Assembly: GCF_007856155.1 (NCBI RefSeq)
Contig: NZ_CP042266.1
Coordinates: 5,580,001 to 5,644,000, forward strand
Direction of reading: 5' to 3'
Length of the DNA: 64,000 nt
DNA from: Streptomyces qinzhouensis
Lineage (GTDB): Bacteria; Actinomycetota; Actinomycetes; Streptomycetales; Streptomycetaceae
Shown: in pieces, positions 9,234 to 20,424 of the stretch
How positions within the stretch are numbered: position 1 is the stretch's first letter
How the letters are laid out: each line of letters begins with the position of its first letter
Notes under the pieces: generated by a model
The model's input: only the letters and a program-made list of their open reading frames with translations
Told to the model about the DNA's origin: nothing
Databases searched by the model: none
Made by a program: the position numbers and the translations under genes

Positions 9234-10232
9234 GTGAGCGAGAAGAGCGACTTCCCCCGGGGCCCCGCCACCGGAGTGGGATCCCTGCCCGGCGGTGACG
9301 CCCGCGAGGCGGCGAAGACCGTCACCGGGTCCTTCGAGGACTTCCCCCATCTGCCCGAGCTGCCCGCCCGCGGCCCCGGCGCCGACATGATCGGCCGGAC
9401 CCTCGGTCTGCTCGTCGAGATGTACGCCCATGTGGAGCCCAGCGGCTGGCGGATCGGCGACCGCCCAGGCCGGGACACCCGCCGCGCCCGTTCCTGGCTC
9501 GGCGAGGACCTCGACGCCCTGGAGGAGTTCACCCAGGGCTACGCGGGGCCGCTGAAGATCCAGGCCGTCGGCCCCTGGACGCTGGCCGCCGCGCTGGAGC
9601 TGCGCAACGGGGAGTCCGCGCTCGGCGACCCGGGTGCCTGCCGCGATATCGCCGGCTCCCTGGCCGAAGGACTCCGTACCCATCTGGCGGAGGTACGCCG
9701 GCGGATCCCGGGCGCCCGGATCGCGCTCCAGCTCGACGAACCCTCCCTCACCGCCGTCCTGCGCGGCCAGGTCCGTACCGCCAGCGGCTACCGCACCCAC
9801 CGGGCCGTGGACCGGCAACTGGTGGAGGCGGCGCTGCGCGACGTGATCGGCGACCAGGCCACCCTGGTCCACTCCTGCGCCCCGGACGTCCCCGTCGCCC
9901 TGCTGCGCCGGGCCGGGGCCGCGGGCATCTCCCTCGACTTCGGACTTCTCACCGAGCGTGACGACGAGGCGATCGGTGAAGCCGTGGAAGGCGGTACGAC
10001 ACTCTTCGCGGGCGTCGTGCCCTCCACCGACACCGGATTGTCGGACCCGGCAGGTAGCGTCATGGGTGTCAGGACGCTGTGGCGCAGGCTGGGGCTGAAT
10101 CCGGGGACGCTGAGCGGTTCCGTGGTCATCACCCCGACCTGTGGTCTGGCGGGTGCCTCACCGGCGTACGCCCGGGCCGCGCTCGCCCACTGCGCCCGGG
10201 CCGCGCGTTCGCTCGCGGACAACCCTGAGTAA
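9234..10232 (+). CDS. Cobalamin-independent methionine synthase-like protein (short MetE)
   Basis: A 332-residue protein of the vitamin-B12-independent methionine synthase family, catalytic half only; full MetE enzymes are about 750 residues. Seen: GVGSLPGGDAREA near the start, IQAVGPWTLAAAL, ALQLDEPSLTAVL, VHSCAPDVPVALL (a His-x-Cys pair of zinc ligands) and TPTCGLAG (the third zinc Cys). These are the residues that bind homocysteine through zinc. The methyl donor of such short forms is uncertain. It starts at GTG 9234. It is 80 bases upstream of ligA and probably co-transcribed or its immediate neighbour. Confidence 0.86.
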   Translation: MSEKSDFPRGPATGVGSLPGGDAREAAKTVTGSFEDFPHLPELPARGPGADMIGRTLGLLVEMYAHVEPSGWRIGDRPGRDTRRARSWLGEDLDALEEFTQGYAGPLKIQAVGPWTLAAALELRNGESALGDPGACRDIAGSLAEGLRTHLAEVRRRIPGARIALQLDEPSLTAVLRGQVRTASGYRTHRAVDRQLVEAALRDVIGDQATLVHSCAPDVPVALLRRAGAAGISLDFGLLTERDDEAIGEAVEGGTTLFAGVVPSTDTGLSDPAGSVMGVRTLWRRLGLNPGTLSGSVVITPTCGLAGASPAYARAALAHCARAARSLADNPE

Positions 10233-12572
<2,340 letters not shown>

Positions 12573-12907
12573 TACCGGGGGCGTGTTGGGGGCGTGCGCA
12601 GGGCGCTCGCCCCCGGACGCACCGGGCGCACCCGGTGGGAACAAGACGTTCTGCCCACAGGAGGAACGACCGGTAACAGTCACCCGTTCAGCGCATAGCA
12701 GATGGATAAGGGTGACCGGGTCGCATTCGGGCAAGAGCAGGAGAGCGCCGCTCGTCGGAGCCCACCGCGGCCTACTGTTGAGACCTGCGCCTGTCGTGCA
12801 CGGCCGAGTGATGGGATTTCCGTCGTGGTGGCATGAGAACGGGATCCACGGGAATCACCGGAACCATCGCGTAACGATCGGCACCGCCGGCTGTGAGAGG
12901 GACGGGA
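12573..12907. promoter_or_regulatory. ligA-GGDEF/EAL spacer with inverted GTCACC/GGTGAC pair
   Basis: This 335-base spacer has no supported gene. It contains GTCACC at 12679-12684 and its inverse GGTGAC at 12711-12716, separated by 26 bases. Because BldD, the c-di-GMP-responsive developmental repressor, recognises sites containing TCAC/GTGA half-sites, this is a possible but unproven operator for the c-di-GMP gene that follows. Confidence 0.35.
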
Positions 12908-15103
12908 ATGGAACCGACCGAGAGCGCCGCCCCGGTCCCGAGGCTGCGGGGGATCGCGGCTCTGACCGGCGGCCTGGCGGGCCTGTCGCCCGGACTGCCC
13001 GCGGCCACCATGGCCGGTGCCGGAATCGTCGTCGGCGCCGGAGTCTTCGGCGCGGTGCGGGACGGCCGGGCGCTCTTCCCCGGCTCCACCGCGGGCTGGT
13101 CCCTCGCCGTGCTCACCGGAATCGTCGTCGGTCATCTCGTCGCCCTCGGCCGGGACCGCTGGTGGGGCGGTACGGGTTCCGGCGCCGCGCTCACCCTGGC
13201 CGTGCTGCTTCTCTACGGCTGGGTCCCCGCCGCCCTGGTCAGCCTCGCCGTCGTCGGACTGGTCGGCACCGTCCGGCGCAACCGGCGGCGGCCCGGGCTG
13301 CTCCACGGCTCCGCCGACGTCCTCGGCGTCGGGGCCGCGGGGTTCGTGCTCTCCCTCTTCGGCCGCACACCCGGTGTTGAAACCCCCTGGTCACCGCTCG
13401 ACTGGGGGATCGGGGCCGCGGTGGAAGTGGTCCTCGCGGCCGCCGCCTATCTCGCGGTCACCCGGCTGCTGCTGTGGTACGCGCGGATACCGCAGACCGG
13501 TGGAGTGCCCACTATCGCCAGGACCGCCCTGCTGCGGCAGGGCCTGCTCGCCGTCGCCCTGCTGGGCATCGCCCCCCTCATCTGTGTGGTCGCCGTCGCC
13601 CGGCCGCTGCTGCTGCCGCTGTTCGCGGTGCCGCTGATCGCCCTGGACTCCGCGCTCCGGATCGCCCGCCTGCGGGCCGAGGAACAGCTCCGGGACCCGC
13701 TGACCGGACTGCCGAACCGGCAGTGGCTGCTGGAGCGCACCTGGACCGCCCTGGAGGACGCGGAGAGCAGCGGTTCGCGCGCCGCTCTCGTCCTGATCGA
13801 CCTCGACCGGTTCCGCTCCGTCAACGACACCCTCGGCCATCTCGCCGGTGACCGGCTGCTCCTGCAGATAGCGCAGCGGCTGCGGCCCGCGCTGCCGCGC
13901 GGGGCCGAGGCGGCCCGGCTCGGCGGCGACGAGTTCGCGGTGCTGCTGCCGACGACGGACTCCATCACCAGCGCCCAGCGAGTCGCCCGGCAGCTCGCCG
14001 CGGAGCTGTCCTCCCCGCTCGACCTCGACGGGCTCACGCTCGTCCTGGAGGCGAGCGCCGGGGTCGCCGTCTTTCCCGACCACGCGCTGGACGCGGAGGG
14101 GCTGCTGCGCCGCGCCGACGTCGCCATGTACCAGGCCAAGCGGGACCGGACCGGTGTCGAGGTGTACGAGTCCAAACGGGACAGCAACACGCCCGACCGG
14201 CTCGGGCTCCTCGGCGATCTGCGCCGGGCCCTGGACGCCCGCGAAGTGGAACTCCACTACCAGCCCAAGGTCCGGTTCGACGGCCATGTCGCCGGACTGG
14301 AGGCGCTGGTCCGCTGGGTCCATCCCGACCGGGGGCGGGTGCCGCCCGACGAGTTCATCGCGATCGCCGAATCCTCCGGTCTGATGCCGCTGCTCACGGA
14401 GTACGTCCTCGACACCGCCCTCGGGCAGGTCGCCAAGTGGCGTGCCCAGGGGCTGAACGTCCCCGTCGCCGTCAACGTCTCGCCTCGCGACGTCCACACC
14501 CCCGGGTTCGCGGGCCTCGTCGCCGCGCGTCTGGCCTGCCACGGGGTGCCCGCGGGCGCGCTCCAGCTGGAGATAACGGAGCATGTGCTCCTGGAAGACC
14601 CGCAGCGCGCCGCGGACACTCTCGCCGGGCTCACCGACCACGGGGTCCGGATGTCCCTCGACGACTTCGGCACCGGTTACTCCTCCCTGGTCCATCTGCG
14701 CCGGCTCCCGGTCAGCGAGCTGAAGATCGACCGCTCGTTCGTGGCCCGGCTCGCCGTCGACACCCAGGACGCGGAGATCGTCCGCTGTACGGTCGACCTC
14801 GCGCACTCTCTCGGGCTGCTCGTCGTCGCGGAGGGCGTCGAGGACGACGAGACCTGGGAGCGGCTGCGGGATCTGGGCTGTGATGCCGTCCAGGGGTGGC
14901 TGGTGGCCGCGGCGATGCCGCCGCACGAGACGACGGCCTGGCTGCGGGCCCGCGGTGAGCGCGGCTGGCACCGCCAGCGCGACACGGTCGACCCGGCGCC
15001 CCCGTTGCCGCCGTCCCCGTCCCCGTTGCCGTCGCCGCCCGCCGCCGAGCCTCCGGCGGCGGCGAACGCGGGCCGCCGCCCCGGCGAACCCCTGGCCCCG
15101 TAG
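12908..15103 (+). CDS. rmdB: Membrane GGDEF-EAL cyclic di-GMP enzyme (RmdB-like)
   Basis: A 731-residue protein with a hydrophobic N-terminal half (several membrane spans within residues 15-250), then a GGDEF domain (RLGGDEFAVLL, GGDEF at 339-343) and an EAL domain (GLEALVRW, EAL at 465-467). The EAL metal and catalytic motifs are all present: NVSPRD, EITEHV, SLDDFGTGYSSL, LKIDRSF, VAEGVED and VQGW. The diguanylate-cyclase inhibitory RxxD is absent before GGDEF. Position next to ligA and gatCAB matches the Streptomyces phosphodiesterase RmdB, so c-di-GMP hydrolysis is the likely main activity; the symbol rests on recalled synteny. ATG 12908 is preferred over GTG 12893. The C-terminus is a Pro-rich tail. 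Confidence 0.88.
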   Translation: MEPTESAAPVPRLRGIAALTGGLAGLSPGLPAATMAGAGIVVGAGVFGAVRDGRALFPGSTAGWSLAVLTGIVVGHLVALGRDRWWGGTGSGAALTLAVLLLYGWVPAALVSLAVVGLVGTVRRNRRRPGLLHGSADVLGVGAAGFVLSLFGRTPGVETPWSPLDWGIGAAVEVVLAAAAYLAVTRLLLWYARIPQTGGVPTIARTALLRQGLLAVALLGIAPLICVVAVARPLLLPLFAVPLIALDSALRIARLRAEEQLRDPLTGLPNRQWLLERTWTALEDAESSGSRAALVLIDLDRFRSVNDTLGHLAGDRLLLQIAQRLRPALPRGAEAARLGGDEFAVLLPTTDSITSAQRVARQLAAELSSPLDLDGLTLVLEASAGVAVFPDHALDAEGLLRRADVAMYQAKRDRTGVEVYESKRDSNTPDRLGLLGDLRRALDAREVELHYQPKVRFDGHVAGLEALVRWVHPDRGRVPPDEFIAIAESSGLMPLLTEYVLDTALGQVAKWRAQGLNVPVAVNVSPRDVHTPGFAGLVAARLACHGVPAGALQLEITEHVLLEDPQRAADTLAGLTDHGVRMSLDDFGTGYSSLVHLRRLPVSELKIDRSFVARLAVDTQDAEIVRCTVDLAHSLGLLVVAEGVEDDETWERLRDLGCDAVQGWLVAAAMPPHETTAWLRARGERGWHRQRDTVDPAPPLPPSPSPLPSPPAAEPPAAANAGRRPGEPLAP

Positions 15104-15105
15104 CC

Positions 15106-15137
15106 TCTTCGCTTCTTCGCTTCTTCGCTTCTTCGCT
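15106..15137. repeat. 8-bp tandem repeat (TCTTCGCT)4
   Basis: Four perfect copies of TCTTCGCT directly follow the stop codon of the GGDEF/EAL gene, with a fifth partial copy (TCTTTCGA). The period is not divisible by three, consistent with its non-coding place. Confidence 0.9.
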
Positions 15138-15361
15138 TCTTTCGAGGGTTCGGTTCGCCTCCGGGGCGGGGGCTTACCGGGCGGTCCGGCGAATGCCCGG
15201 CGGCCGGGGCGGCCGGGCCGGTGCAGGGCCGGTGCATGGGCCGGTGCAGGGCCGGGAAACACGTGGGTCGCCCGGTGGTCGCCCGACCGTTTAGTGAGGA
15301 CGGGGCGCCGACCCATAGGATTGGGCCAAACACCCACACTCACCCTGATGAGGATCTCCGC

Positions 15362-15658
15362 ATGCCTGGCATCACGCGCGAGGAGGTCGCCCACCTCGCC
15401 CGGCTGGCACGTCTGGAGTTGTCCGGCGAAGAACTCGACCACTTCGCAGGTCAGCTGGACGACATCATCGGCGCGGTAGCCCGTGTCGCCGAGGTCGCCG
15501 ACCAGGACGTACCCCCGACCTCCCATCCGCTGCCGCTGACGAACGTCATGCGCGCGGACGAGGTCCGTCCGTCGCTCACGCCCGCGCAGGCGCTCTCCGG
15601 CGCCCCCGCCCAGGAGCAGCAGCGTTTCAAGGTGCCGCAGATCCTGGGGGAGGACTAG
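15362..15658 (+). CDS. gatC: Asp-tRNA(Asn)/Glu-tRNA(Gln) amidotransferase subunit C
   Basis: A 98-residue subunit that stabilises GatA-GatB. Typical features: [21 protein letters not shown] at the start, [15 protein letters not shown] in the helix that wraps GatA, and the C-terminal [11 protein letters not shown] motif. It begins the gatC-gatA-(small membrane protein)-gatB operon that converts mischarged Glu-tRNA(Gln) and Asp-tRNA(Asn) to Gln- and Asn-tRNA; actinobacteria of this group generally rely on this pathway for Gln-tRNA. A GAGGA-like ribosome site lies just ahead of ATG 15362. Six bases separate it from gatA. Confidence 0.97.
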   Translation: MPGITREEVAHLARLARLELSGEELDHFAGQLDDIIGAVARVAEVADQDVPPTSHPLPLTNVMRADEVRPSLTPAQALSGAPAQEQQRFKVPQILGED

Positions 15659-15664
15659 AACGTC

Positions 15665-17158
15665 ATGACGGACATCATCAAGCTCACCGCGGCCGAGATC
15701 GCCGCGAAGATCGCCTCCGGCGAACTGACGGCCGTCGAGGTCACCGAGGCCCATTTGGCCCGGATCGACGCGGTCGACGAGAAGGTCCACGCCTTCCTGC
15801 ACGTGGACCGGGAGGGCGCCCTCGCCCAGGCCCGGGCGGTCGACGCCAAGCGCGCGGCCGGGGAGAAGCTCGGCCCCCTCGCGGGCGTCCCGCTCGCCCT
15901 GAAGGACATCTTCACCACCCAGGGCATCCCGACCACCGTCGGCTCCAAGATCCTCGAAGGCTGGATCCCGCCGTACGACGCCACCCTCACGCGCAAGCTG
16001 AAGGAGGCGGACGTCGTCATCCTCGGCAAGACGAACATGGACGAATTCGCCATGGGCTCGTCGACCGAGAACAGCGCCTACGGACCGACCGGCAACCCGT
16101 GGGATCTCACCCGGATCCCCGGCGGTTCCGGCGGCGGCTCCAGCGCCGCGCTCGCCGCCTACCAGGCCCCGCTGGCCATCGGCACGGACACCGGCGGCTC
16201 CATCCGCCAGCCCGCCGCCGTCACCGGCACGGTCGGCGTCAAGCCCACCTACGGCGGGGTCTCCCGCTACGGCATGGTCGCCTTCTCCTCCTCGCTGGAC
16301 CAGGGCGGCCCCTGCGCCCGTACGGTGCTGGACGCGGCCCTGCTCCACGAGGTCATCGCGGGCCACGACCCGATGGACTCCACTTCCATCGACGCCCCGG
16401 TGCCGCCGGTCGTCGAGGCCGCCCGCAACGGCAGCGTCGCCGGGATGCGCGTCGGCGTCGTGAAGCAGTTCCGCGGCGAGGGCTACCAGGCCGGGGTCCT
16501 CCAGCGCTTCGACGAGTCCGTCGCCCTCCTCAAGGACCTGGGCGCCGAGATCGTCGAGCTGGACTGCCCCTCCTTCGACCTCGCGCTCTCCGCGTACTAC
16601 CTGATCGCGCCCTCCGAGTGCTCCTCCAACCTGGCCCGCTTCGACGCCATGCGCTACGGGCTGCGCGTCGGGGACGACGGGACGAAGTCGGCCGAGGAGG
16701 TCACCGCCCTCACCCGTGAGGCGGGCTTCGGCGACGAGGTCAAGCGGCGGATCATGCTCGGCACCTACGCCCTCAGCTCCGGCTACTACGACGCGTACTA
16801 CGGCAGCGCGCAGAAGGTCCGGACCCTGATCACCCGGGACTTCGAGAAGGCGTTCGAGCAGGTCGACGTGATCGTCTCGCCGACCACGCCGACGACCGCG
16901 TTCCCGATCGGGGAGCGCGCCGACGACCCGATGGCCATGTATCTGGCCGATCTGTGCACCATTCCGACCAACCTGGCCGGGAACGCCGCGATGTCCCTGC
17001 CGTGCGGACTGGCGCCCGAGGACGGTCTGCCGGTCGGTCTCCAGATCATCGCCCCGGCCATGAAGGACGAGCGCCTGTACAAAGTCGGCGCCGCCGTCGA
17101 GGCCGCGTTCGTGGAAAAGTGGGGACACCCACTGCTGGAGGAGGCACCGTCGCTGTGA
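15665..17158 (+). CDS. gatA: Asp-tRNA(Asn)/Glu-tRNA(Gln) amidotransferase subunit A
   Basis: A 497-residue amidase-signature enzyme that releases ammonia from glutamine for transfer to the misacylated tRNA on GatB. The Ser-cisSer-Lys triad is visible: Lys in PLALKDIF, the Gly/Ser-rich [13 protein letters not shown], and the nucleophile Ser in [11 protein letters not shown]. Length and ends are normal for GatA. It starts at ATG 15665, six bases after gatC, and its stop overlaps the start of the next small gene (GTGA at 17155-17158), so all are translated together. Confidence 0.98.
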   Translation: MTDIIKLTAAEIAAKIASGELTAVEVTEAHLARIDAVDEKVHAFLHVDREGALAQARAVDAKRAAGEKLGPLAGVPLALKDIFTTQGIPTTVGSKILEGWIPPYDATLTRKLKEADVVILGKTNMDEFAMGSSTENSAYGPTGNPWDLTRIPGGSGGGSSAALAAYQAPLAIGTDTGGSIRQPAAVTGTVGVKPTYGGVSRYGMVAFSSSLDQGGPCARTVLDAALLHEVIAGHDPMDSTSIDAPVPPVVEAARNGSVAGMRVGVVKQFRGEGYQAGVLQRFDESVALLKDLGAEIVELDCPSFDLALSAYYLIAPSECSSNLARFDAMRYGLRVGDDGTKSAEEVTALTREAGFGDEVKRRIMLGTYALSSGYYDAYYGSAQKVRTLITRDFEKAFEQVDVIVSPTTPTTAFPIGERADDPMAMYLADLCTIPTNLAGNAAMSLPCGLAPEDGLPVGLQIIAPAMKDERLYKVGAAVEAAFVEKWGHPLLEEAPSL

Positions 17159-17394
17159 GCGCATTCAGTAAGGCCAAGGGCTTCAAGAAGTCGAAGGCGG
17201 GCACTTACCTGTCGATCGGCACCACGGCGTTCGGCGCGCTCGGTGTCGTCAAGCAGGTGCGGAACGCCCGCGACGAGCACGACACGCTGCGGCTGGTCGA
17301 CGCCGTGATCACCGGCGCCGCCATCGTCACCGGCATCGCCCTGCTGGTGCGCGAGCTGAAGCGCATCGGCGACGACGACGTCCTGCTGGGCTGA
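17155..17394 (+). CDS. Small conserved membrane protein between gatA and gatB
   Basis: A 79-residue protein, start GTG 17155 overlapping the gatA stop by four bases. It has a Lys-rich amphipathic N-terminus ([15 protein letters not shown]), a weakly hydrophobic stretch, and one clear membrane helix ([19 protein letters not shown]) followed by a charged tail ending DDVLLG. I recognise no named domain. Its place inside the amidotransferase operon, coupled to gatA and 16 bases before gatB, implies co-expression with the tRNA-dependent amidation enzyme; whether it works with GatCAB or only shares the transcript cannot be told from sequence. Confidence 0.85.
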   Translation: MSAFSKAKGFKKSKAGTYLSIGTTAFGALGVVKQVRNARDEHDTLRLVDAVITGAAIVTGIALLVRELKRIGDDDVLLG

Positions 17395-17410
17395 GAGGGA
17401 AAGTTCTCCT

Positions 17411-18922
17411 GTGACCATCACTGAACTGGTGTCGTACGAGGCGGCGCTGTCCGCGTTCGACCCCGTCATGGGCCTCGAGGTCCATGTCGAACTCGGTACG
17501 AAGACCAAGATGTTCTGCGGCTGCTCGACCGAGCTCGGCGCCGAGCCCAATACGCAGACCTGCCCCACCTGTCTCGGCCTGCCCGGCTCTCTCCCGGTCG
17601 TCAACGCGATCGGTGTCGAGTCCGCCATCAAGATCGGCCTCGCGCTGAACTGCGAGATCGCCGAATGGTGCCGATTCGCCCGGAAGAACTACTTCTATCC
17701 GGACATGCCGAAGAACTTCCAGACCTCCCAGTACGACGAGCCGATCGCCTTCAACGGCTATCTGGACGTCCAGCTGGAGGACGGCGAGGTCTTCCGTGTG
17801 GAGATCGAACGCGCCCATATGGAGGAGGACACCGGTAAGTCGACGCACGTCGGCGGTGCCACCGGCCGGATCCACGGCGCGTCTCACTCGCTCCTCGACT
17901 ACAACCGGGCCGGTATCCCGCTGATCGAGATCGTCACCAGGCCGATCACCGGTGCCGGCGAGCGGGCCCCCGAGGTCGCCCGGGCGTACGTCGCCGAGCT
18001 GCGCGAGCTGATCCGGGCGCTCGGGGTCTCCGAGGCGCGCATGGAGATGGGGCAGATGCGCTGCGACGTCAATCTGTCGCTGATGCCCAAGGGCGCGTCC
18101 GTCTTCGGTACCCGCTCGGAGACCAAGAACGTCAACTCGCTGCGCTCGGTCGAGCGGGCCGCCCGGTTCGAGATCCAGCGGCACGCCGCCGTGCTGGAGT
18201 CGGGCGGGACGATCATCCAGGAGACCCGGCACTTCCACGAGGACGACGGCTCCACCACCTCCGGCCGGGTGAAGGAGGAGGCCGAGGACTACCGCTACTT
18301 CCCCGAGCCCGATCTGGTGCCGGTCGCTCCGGCCCGGGAGTGGGTCGAGGAGCTGCGGGGGACCCTGCCCGAGCTGCCGCGGGTGCGCCGCAACCGGCTG
18401 CGCGAGCAGTGGGGCGTCTCCGAGCACGATATGCAGTCCATCCTGAACGCGGGCGCGGTCGATCTGATCGTGGCCACGACGGACGCGGGCGCCCCGGCGG
18501 ACCAGGCGCGCAAGTGGTGGATGGGCGAGCTGGCCCGTAACGCCAACGAGTCGGGCCGGGCCCTGGAGGAGCTGCCGATCACCCCGGCTCAGGTCGCCCG
18601 GGTGGCCGCGCTGGTCGCCGCCGGTGACCTCAACGACAAGCTGGCCCGCCAGGTCATCGAGGGCGTGCTCGCGGGCGAGGGCAACCCCGACGCGGTCGTC
18701 GAGAAGCGCGGTCTGAAGGTCGTCTCCGACGACAGCGCGCTCGGCAAGGCCGTCGACGACGCGATCGCCGGGAACGCGGCGATCGCGGAGAAGATCCGCG
18801 GCGGCAAGGTGGCCGCGGTGGGCGCGCTGGTGGGCGCGGTCATGAAGGCCACCCGGGGCCAGGCGGACGCGGCCCGCGTCAAGGAGCTGATCCTGGACCG
18901 GCTCGGCGTGTCCGAGGGCTGA
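17411..18922 (+). CDS. gatB: Asp-tRNA(Asn)/Glu-tRNA(Gln) amidotransferase subunit B
   Basis: A 503-residue subunit that binds the mischarged tRNA, activates the side-chain carboxylate with ATP and transfers ammonia from GatA. Seen: the cradle domain start [12 protein letters not shown], the zinc-site cysteines [26 protein letters not shown], the kinase-like motifs [18 protein letters not shown] and [26 protein letters not shown], and the C-terminal YqeY-like tail with NPDAVVEK and [18 protein letters not shown] 17411 follows a weak AGGGAAAG ribosome site. A strong terminator follows at 18958-18988. Confidence 0.98.
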   Translation: MTITELVSYEAALSAFDPVMGLEVHVELGTKTKMFCGCSTELGAEPNTQTCPTCLGLPGSLPVVNAIGVESAIKIGLALNCEIAEWCRFARKNYFYPDMPKNFQTSQYDEPIAFNGYLDVQLEDGEVFRVEIERAHMEEDTGKSTHVGGATGRIHGASHSLLDYNRAGIPLIEIVTRPITGAGERAPEVARAYVAELRELIRALGVSEARMEMGQMRCDVNLSLMPKGASVFGTRSETKNVNSLRSVERAARFEIQRHAAVLESGGTIIQETRHFHEDDGSTTSGRVKEEAEDYRYFPEPDLVPVAPAREWVEELRGTLPELPRVRRNRLREQWGVSEHDMQSILNAGAVDLIVATTDAGAPADQARKWWMGELARNANESGRALEELPITPAQVARVAALVAAGDLNDKLARQVIEGVLAGEGNPDAVVEKRGLKVVSDDSALGKAVDDAIAGNAAIAEKIRGGKVAAVGALVGAVMKATRGQADAARVKELILDRLGVSEG

Positions 18923-18957
18923 CGGGCGGGCCCGTGGCCCGCTGCCGAGGTAGGTAC

Positions 18958-18988
18958 GAAAGGGCGGTCCCCGCGGGGCCGCCCTTTC
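18958..18988 (+). terminator. Terminator of the gatCAB operon
   Basis: GAAAGGGCGG (18958-18967) pairs perfectly with CCGCCCTTTC (18979-18988). The stem extends inward by about four more pairs, leaving a three-base loop. This is a strong rho-independent hairpin. Confidence 0.85.
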
Positions 18989-19098
18989 GCCTGCCGCTCG
19001 GGCCTCGGAGGGTACGGGCCGAGGCCGGTCTCCGGACGGTACGGTCCTGGGCCGGGCGGTACGGGCCGGGGGCGGGCCCGCCGGGGGCGTCAGGTGCG

Positions 19099-20007
19099 TC
19101 AGGTGCGTATGCCCAGGCCCGGGAGGAGGAGAGCGCCGCGGTCCCGGCAGCTGGCGTCGCGGACGCGGAGCTGGGCCGGGGCGGACGTACCGCGTGCGTA
19201 CAGCTCGGCGAGGACGGTCCGGGCGGCCTCGGCGGTCTGGGGACGGTCCGGATCGGGGAATTCCGCCTGCCACCAGCCGCGGTCGTGGGAATGCCAGCCG
19301 CGGGAGCGCATCAGCTGCCCGCGCTCCGGGGAGTCCTCGCCGTCGCGGTCGTCGACGGAGACCAGCAGGCCGTCCCGGCGGGCGTACGAGAGATGGAAGC
19401 GGCGGCCCCGGTCCGCCGAGCTGGTCAGGGTGAAGGCGGCCCAGTCGTCGCCCACCTGGACCGGAAGCTGTTCGACCCAGGCGGCGAGCAGCAGTTCCAG
19501 AGCGCTCGCGAAGTGGTCGAGCCCGGGCACCGGCCGCCCGGTCGGGTGCTCGGCCGGGGGCTCGCCCGGGCCGCCGCGGTCGAGCCGCCACAGATACGGC
19601 AGCAGCCCGACGTCGTGCGGTTCGGCCGGGGACCAGGCACCGCCCCAGTCGAACGAGCGCCGCTCGGCCGCCTCCAGCAGGGCCGTGTCGTGGACGGACA
19701 GCAGGGCCCAGGTCCCCGCCCCGCTCAGCAGCACCGTCCGCCGGGCGTCGCGCCAGCGGATATCGGGGCCGGACGCCGAACCCCCGTAGAGCGTCGGCTC
19801 ACCGGTCCGGGCCACGATCGCCCCGTACACCGCGCCGAAGGCCTCCCGGCGGCCCCGGAGCGACGCACCCGGCTCGAAGGAGAGCACCGGCACCGGATCG
19901 CGGCCGATGAAGTCCTCCGGCGTCTCGTGCAGCGCCCGGGCGAACGCGGCGGCCGAGTCCGGGTCCCGGATCGGCTTGTTGGTCCCCGTGGTCTCCATAT
20001 CACCCAT
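19099..20007 (-). CDS. Hypothetical protein, possibly TY-Chap-like
   Basis: A 302-residue soluble protein read from ATG 20007 (MGDMETTGTNKPIRDPD); the frame extends 15 codons further but without conservation signs. No catalytic motif or membrane segment is evident. Recognisable blocks are FARALHETPEDFIGRD, a middle region rich in Trp and Asp (SFDWGGAWSPAEPHDV), and a third block DDWAAFTLTSSADRGRRF. The alternating beta-rich pattern with conserved Trp resembles the TY-Chap/SseB-like domains often annotated in streptomycetes, but this is a low-confidence assignment. It is divergent from the MMPL transporter gene, sharing a spacer of about 420 bases. Confidence 0.7.
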   Translation of the reverse strand: MGDMETTGTNKPIRDPDSAAAFARALHETPEDFIGRDPVPVLSFEPGASLRGRREAFGAVYGAIVARTGEPTLYGGSASGPDIRWRDARRTVLLSGAGTWALLSVHDTALLEAAERRSFDWGGAWSPAEPHDVGLLPYLWRLDRGGPGEPPAEHPTGRPVPGLDHFASALELLLAAWVEQLPVQVGDDWAAFTLTSSADRGRRFHLSYARRDGLLVSVDDRDGEDSPERGQLMRSRGWHSHDRGWWQAEFPDPDRPQTAEAARTVLAELYARGTSAPAQLRVRDASCRDRGALLLPGLGIRT

Positions 20008-20424
20008 CGTGCCAGCCGCCGCCGACAGCGGCCCGGCGGCCCGGCCGTCCAACGGGATTCGCCCGCCGGTCCGTTGGCCCGCCGTAGCCGCCCGGCGGAA
20101 GCTCTCCCCCAGCGCTCCTCAAGCTTCTCGGGGAGCCTCCCGAGAGATTCCGGCCCCGGTCCGGACGCGGTTCGGACCCGGTCCGGCCCCGGATCGGCTC
20201 CGGACCGGACGTGGATCGGACCAGTCGGTGTTGTGAGGAAGCCGGTGTTGTGAGGAAGCCCACGAAAGGCCTCTAAAGGGGCAAAGGATCACGATTGGCT
20301 GGCAGAGTGCCCTCCAAGGGGCGGGCGATTCCCCCGCCCGGACCTCTGTGAGCTTCTTCGCGTTCTCTGCGGGCTGTTCCCTGCTCCCGGCCGAAGATTC
20401 ACGAACCACCAGGGAGCACGTCCG
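20008..20424. promoter_or_regulatory. Divergent spacer with hairpin and tandem repeat
   Basis: This spacer separates the hypothetical gene and the MMPL transporter gene. It contains a perfect 7-bp hairpin TCTCGGG/CCCGAGA (20126-20132 and 20139-20145), a stretch of degenerate GGTCCGGA-type repeats (20155-20215), and a 17-base unit starting CGGTGTTGTGAGG repeated in tandem at 20226-20242 and 20243-20259. The 20260-20310 stretch is less GC-rich, as expected for promoter DNA, but I cannot place a promoter with confidence. Confidence 0.5.

Noticed and set aside
13391..17164. 1257-codon minus-strand open frame over rmdB and gatCA
   Set aside because: Compositional shadow of the plus-strand genes; it runs through unrelated coding regions and the spacers.
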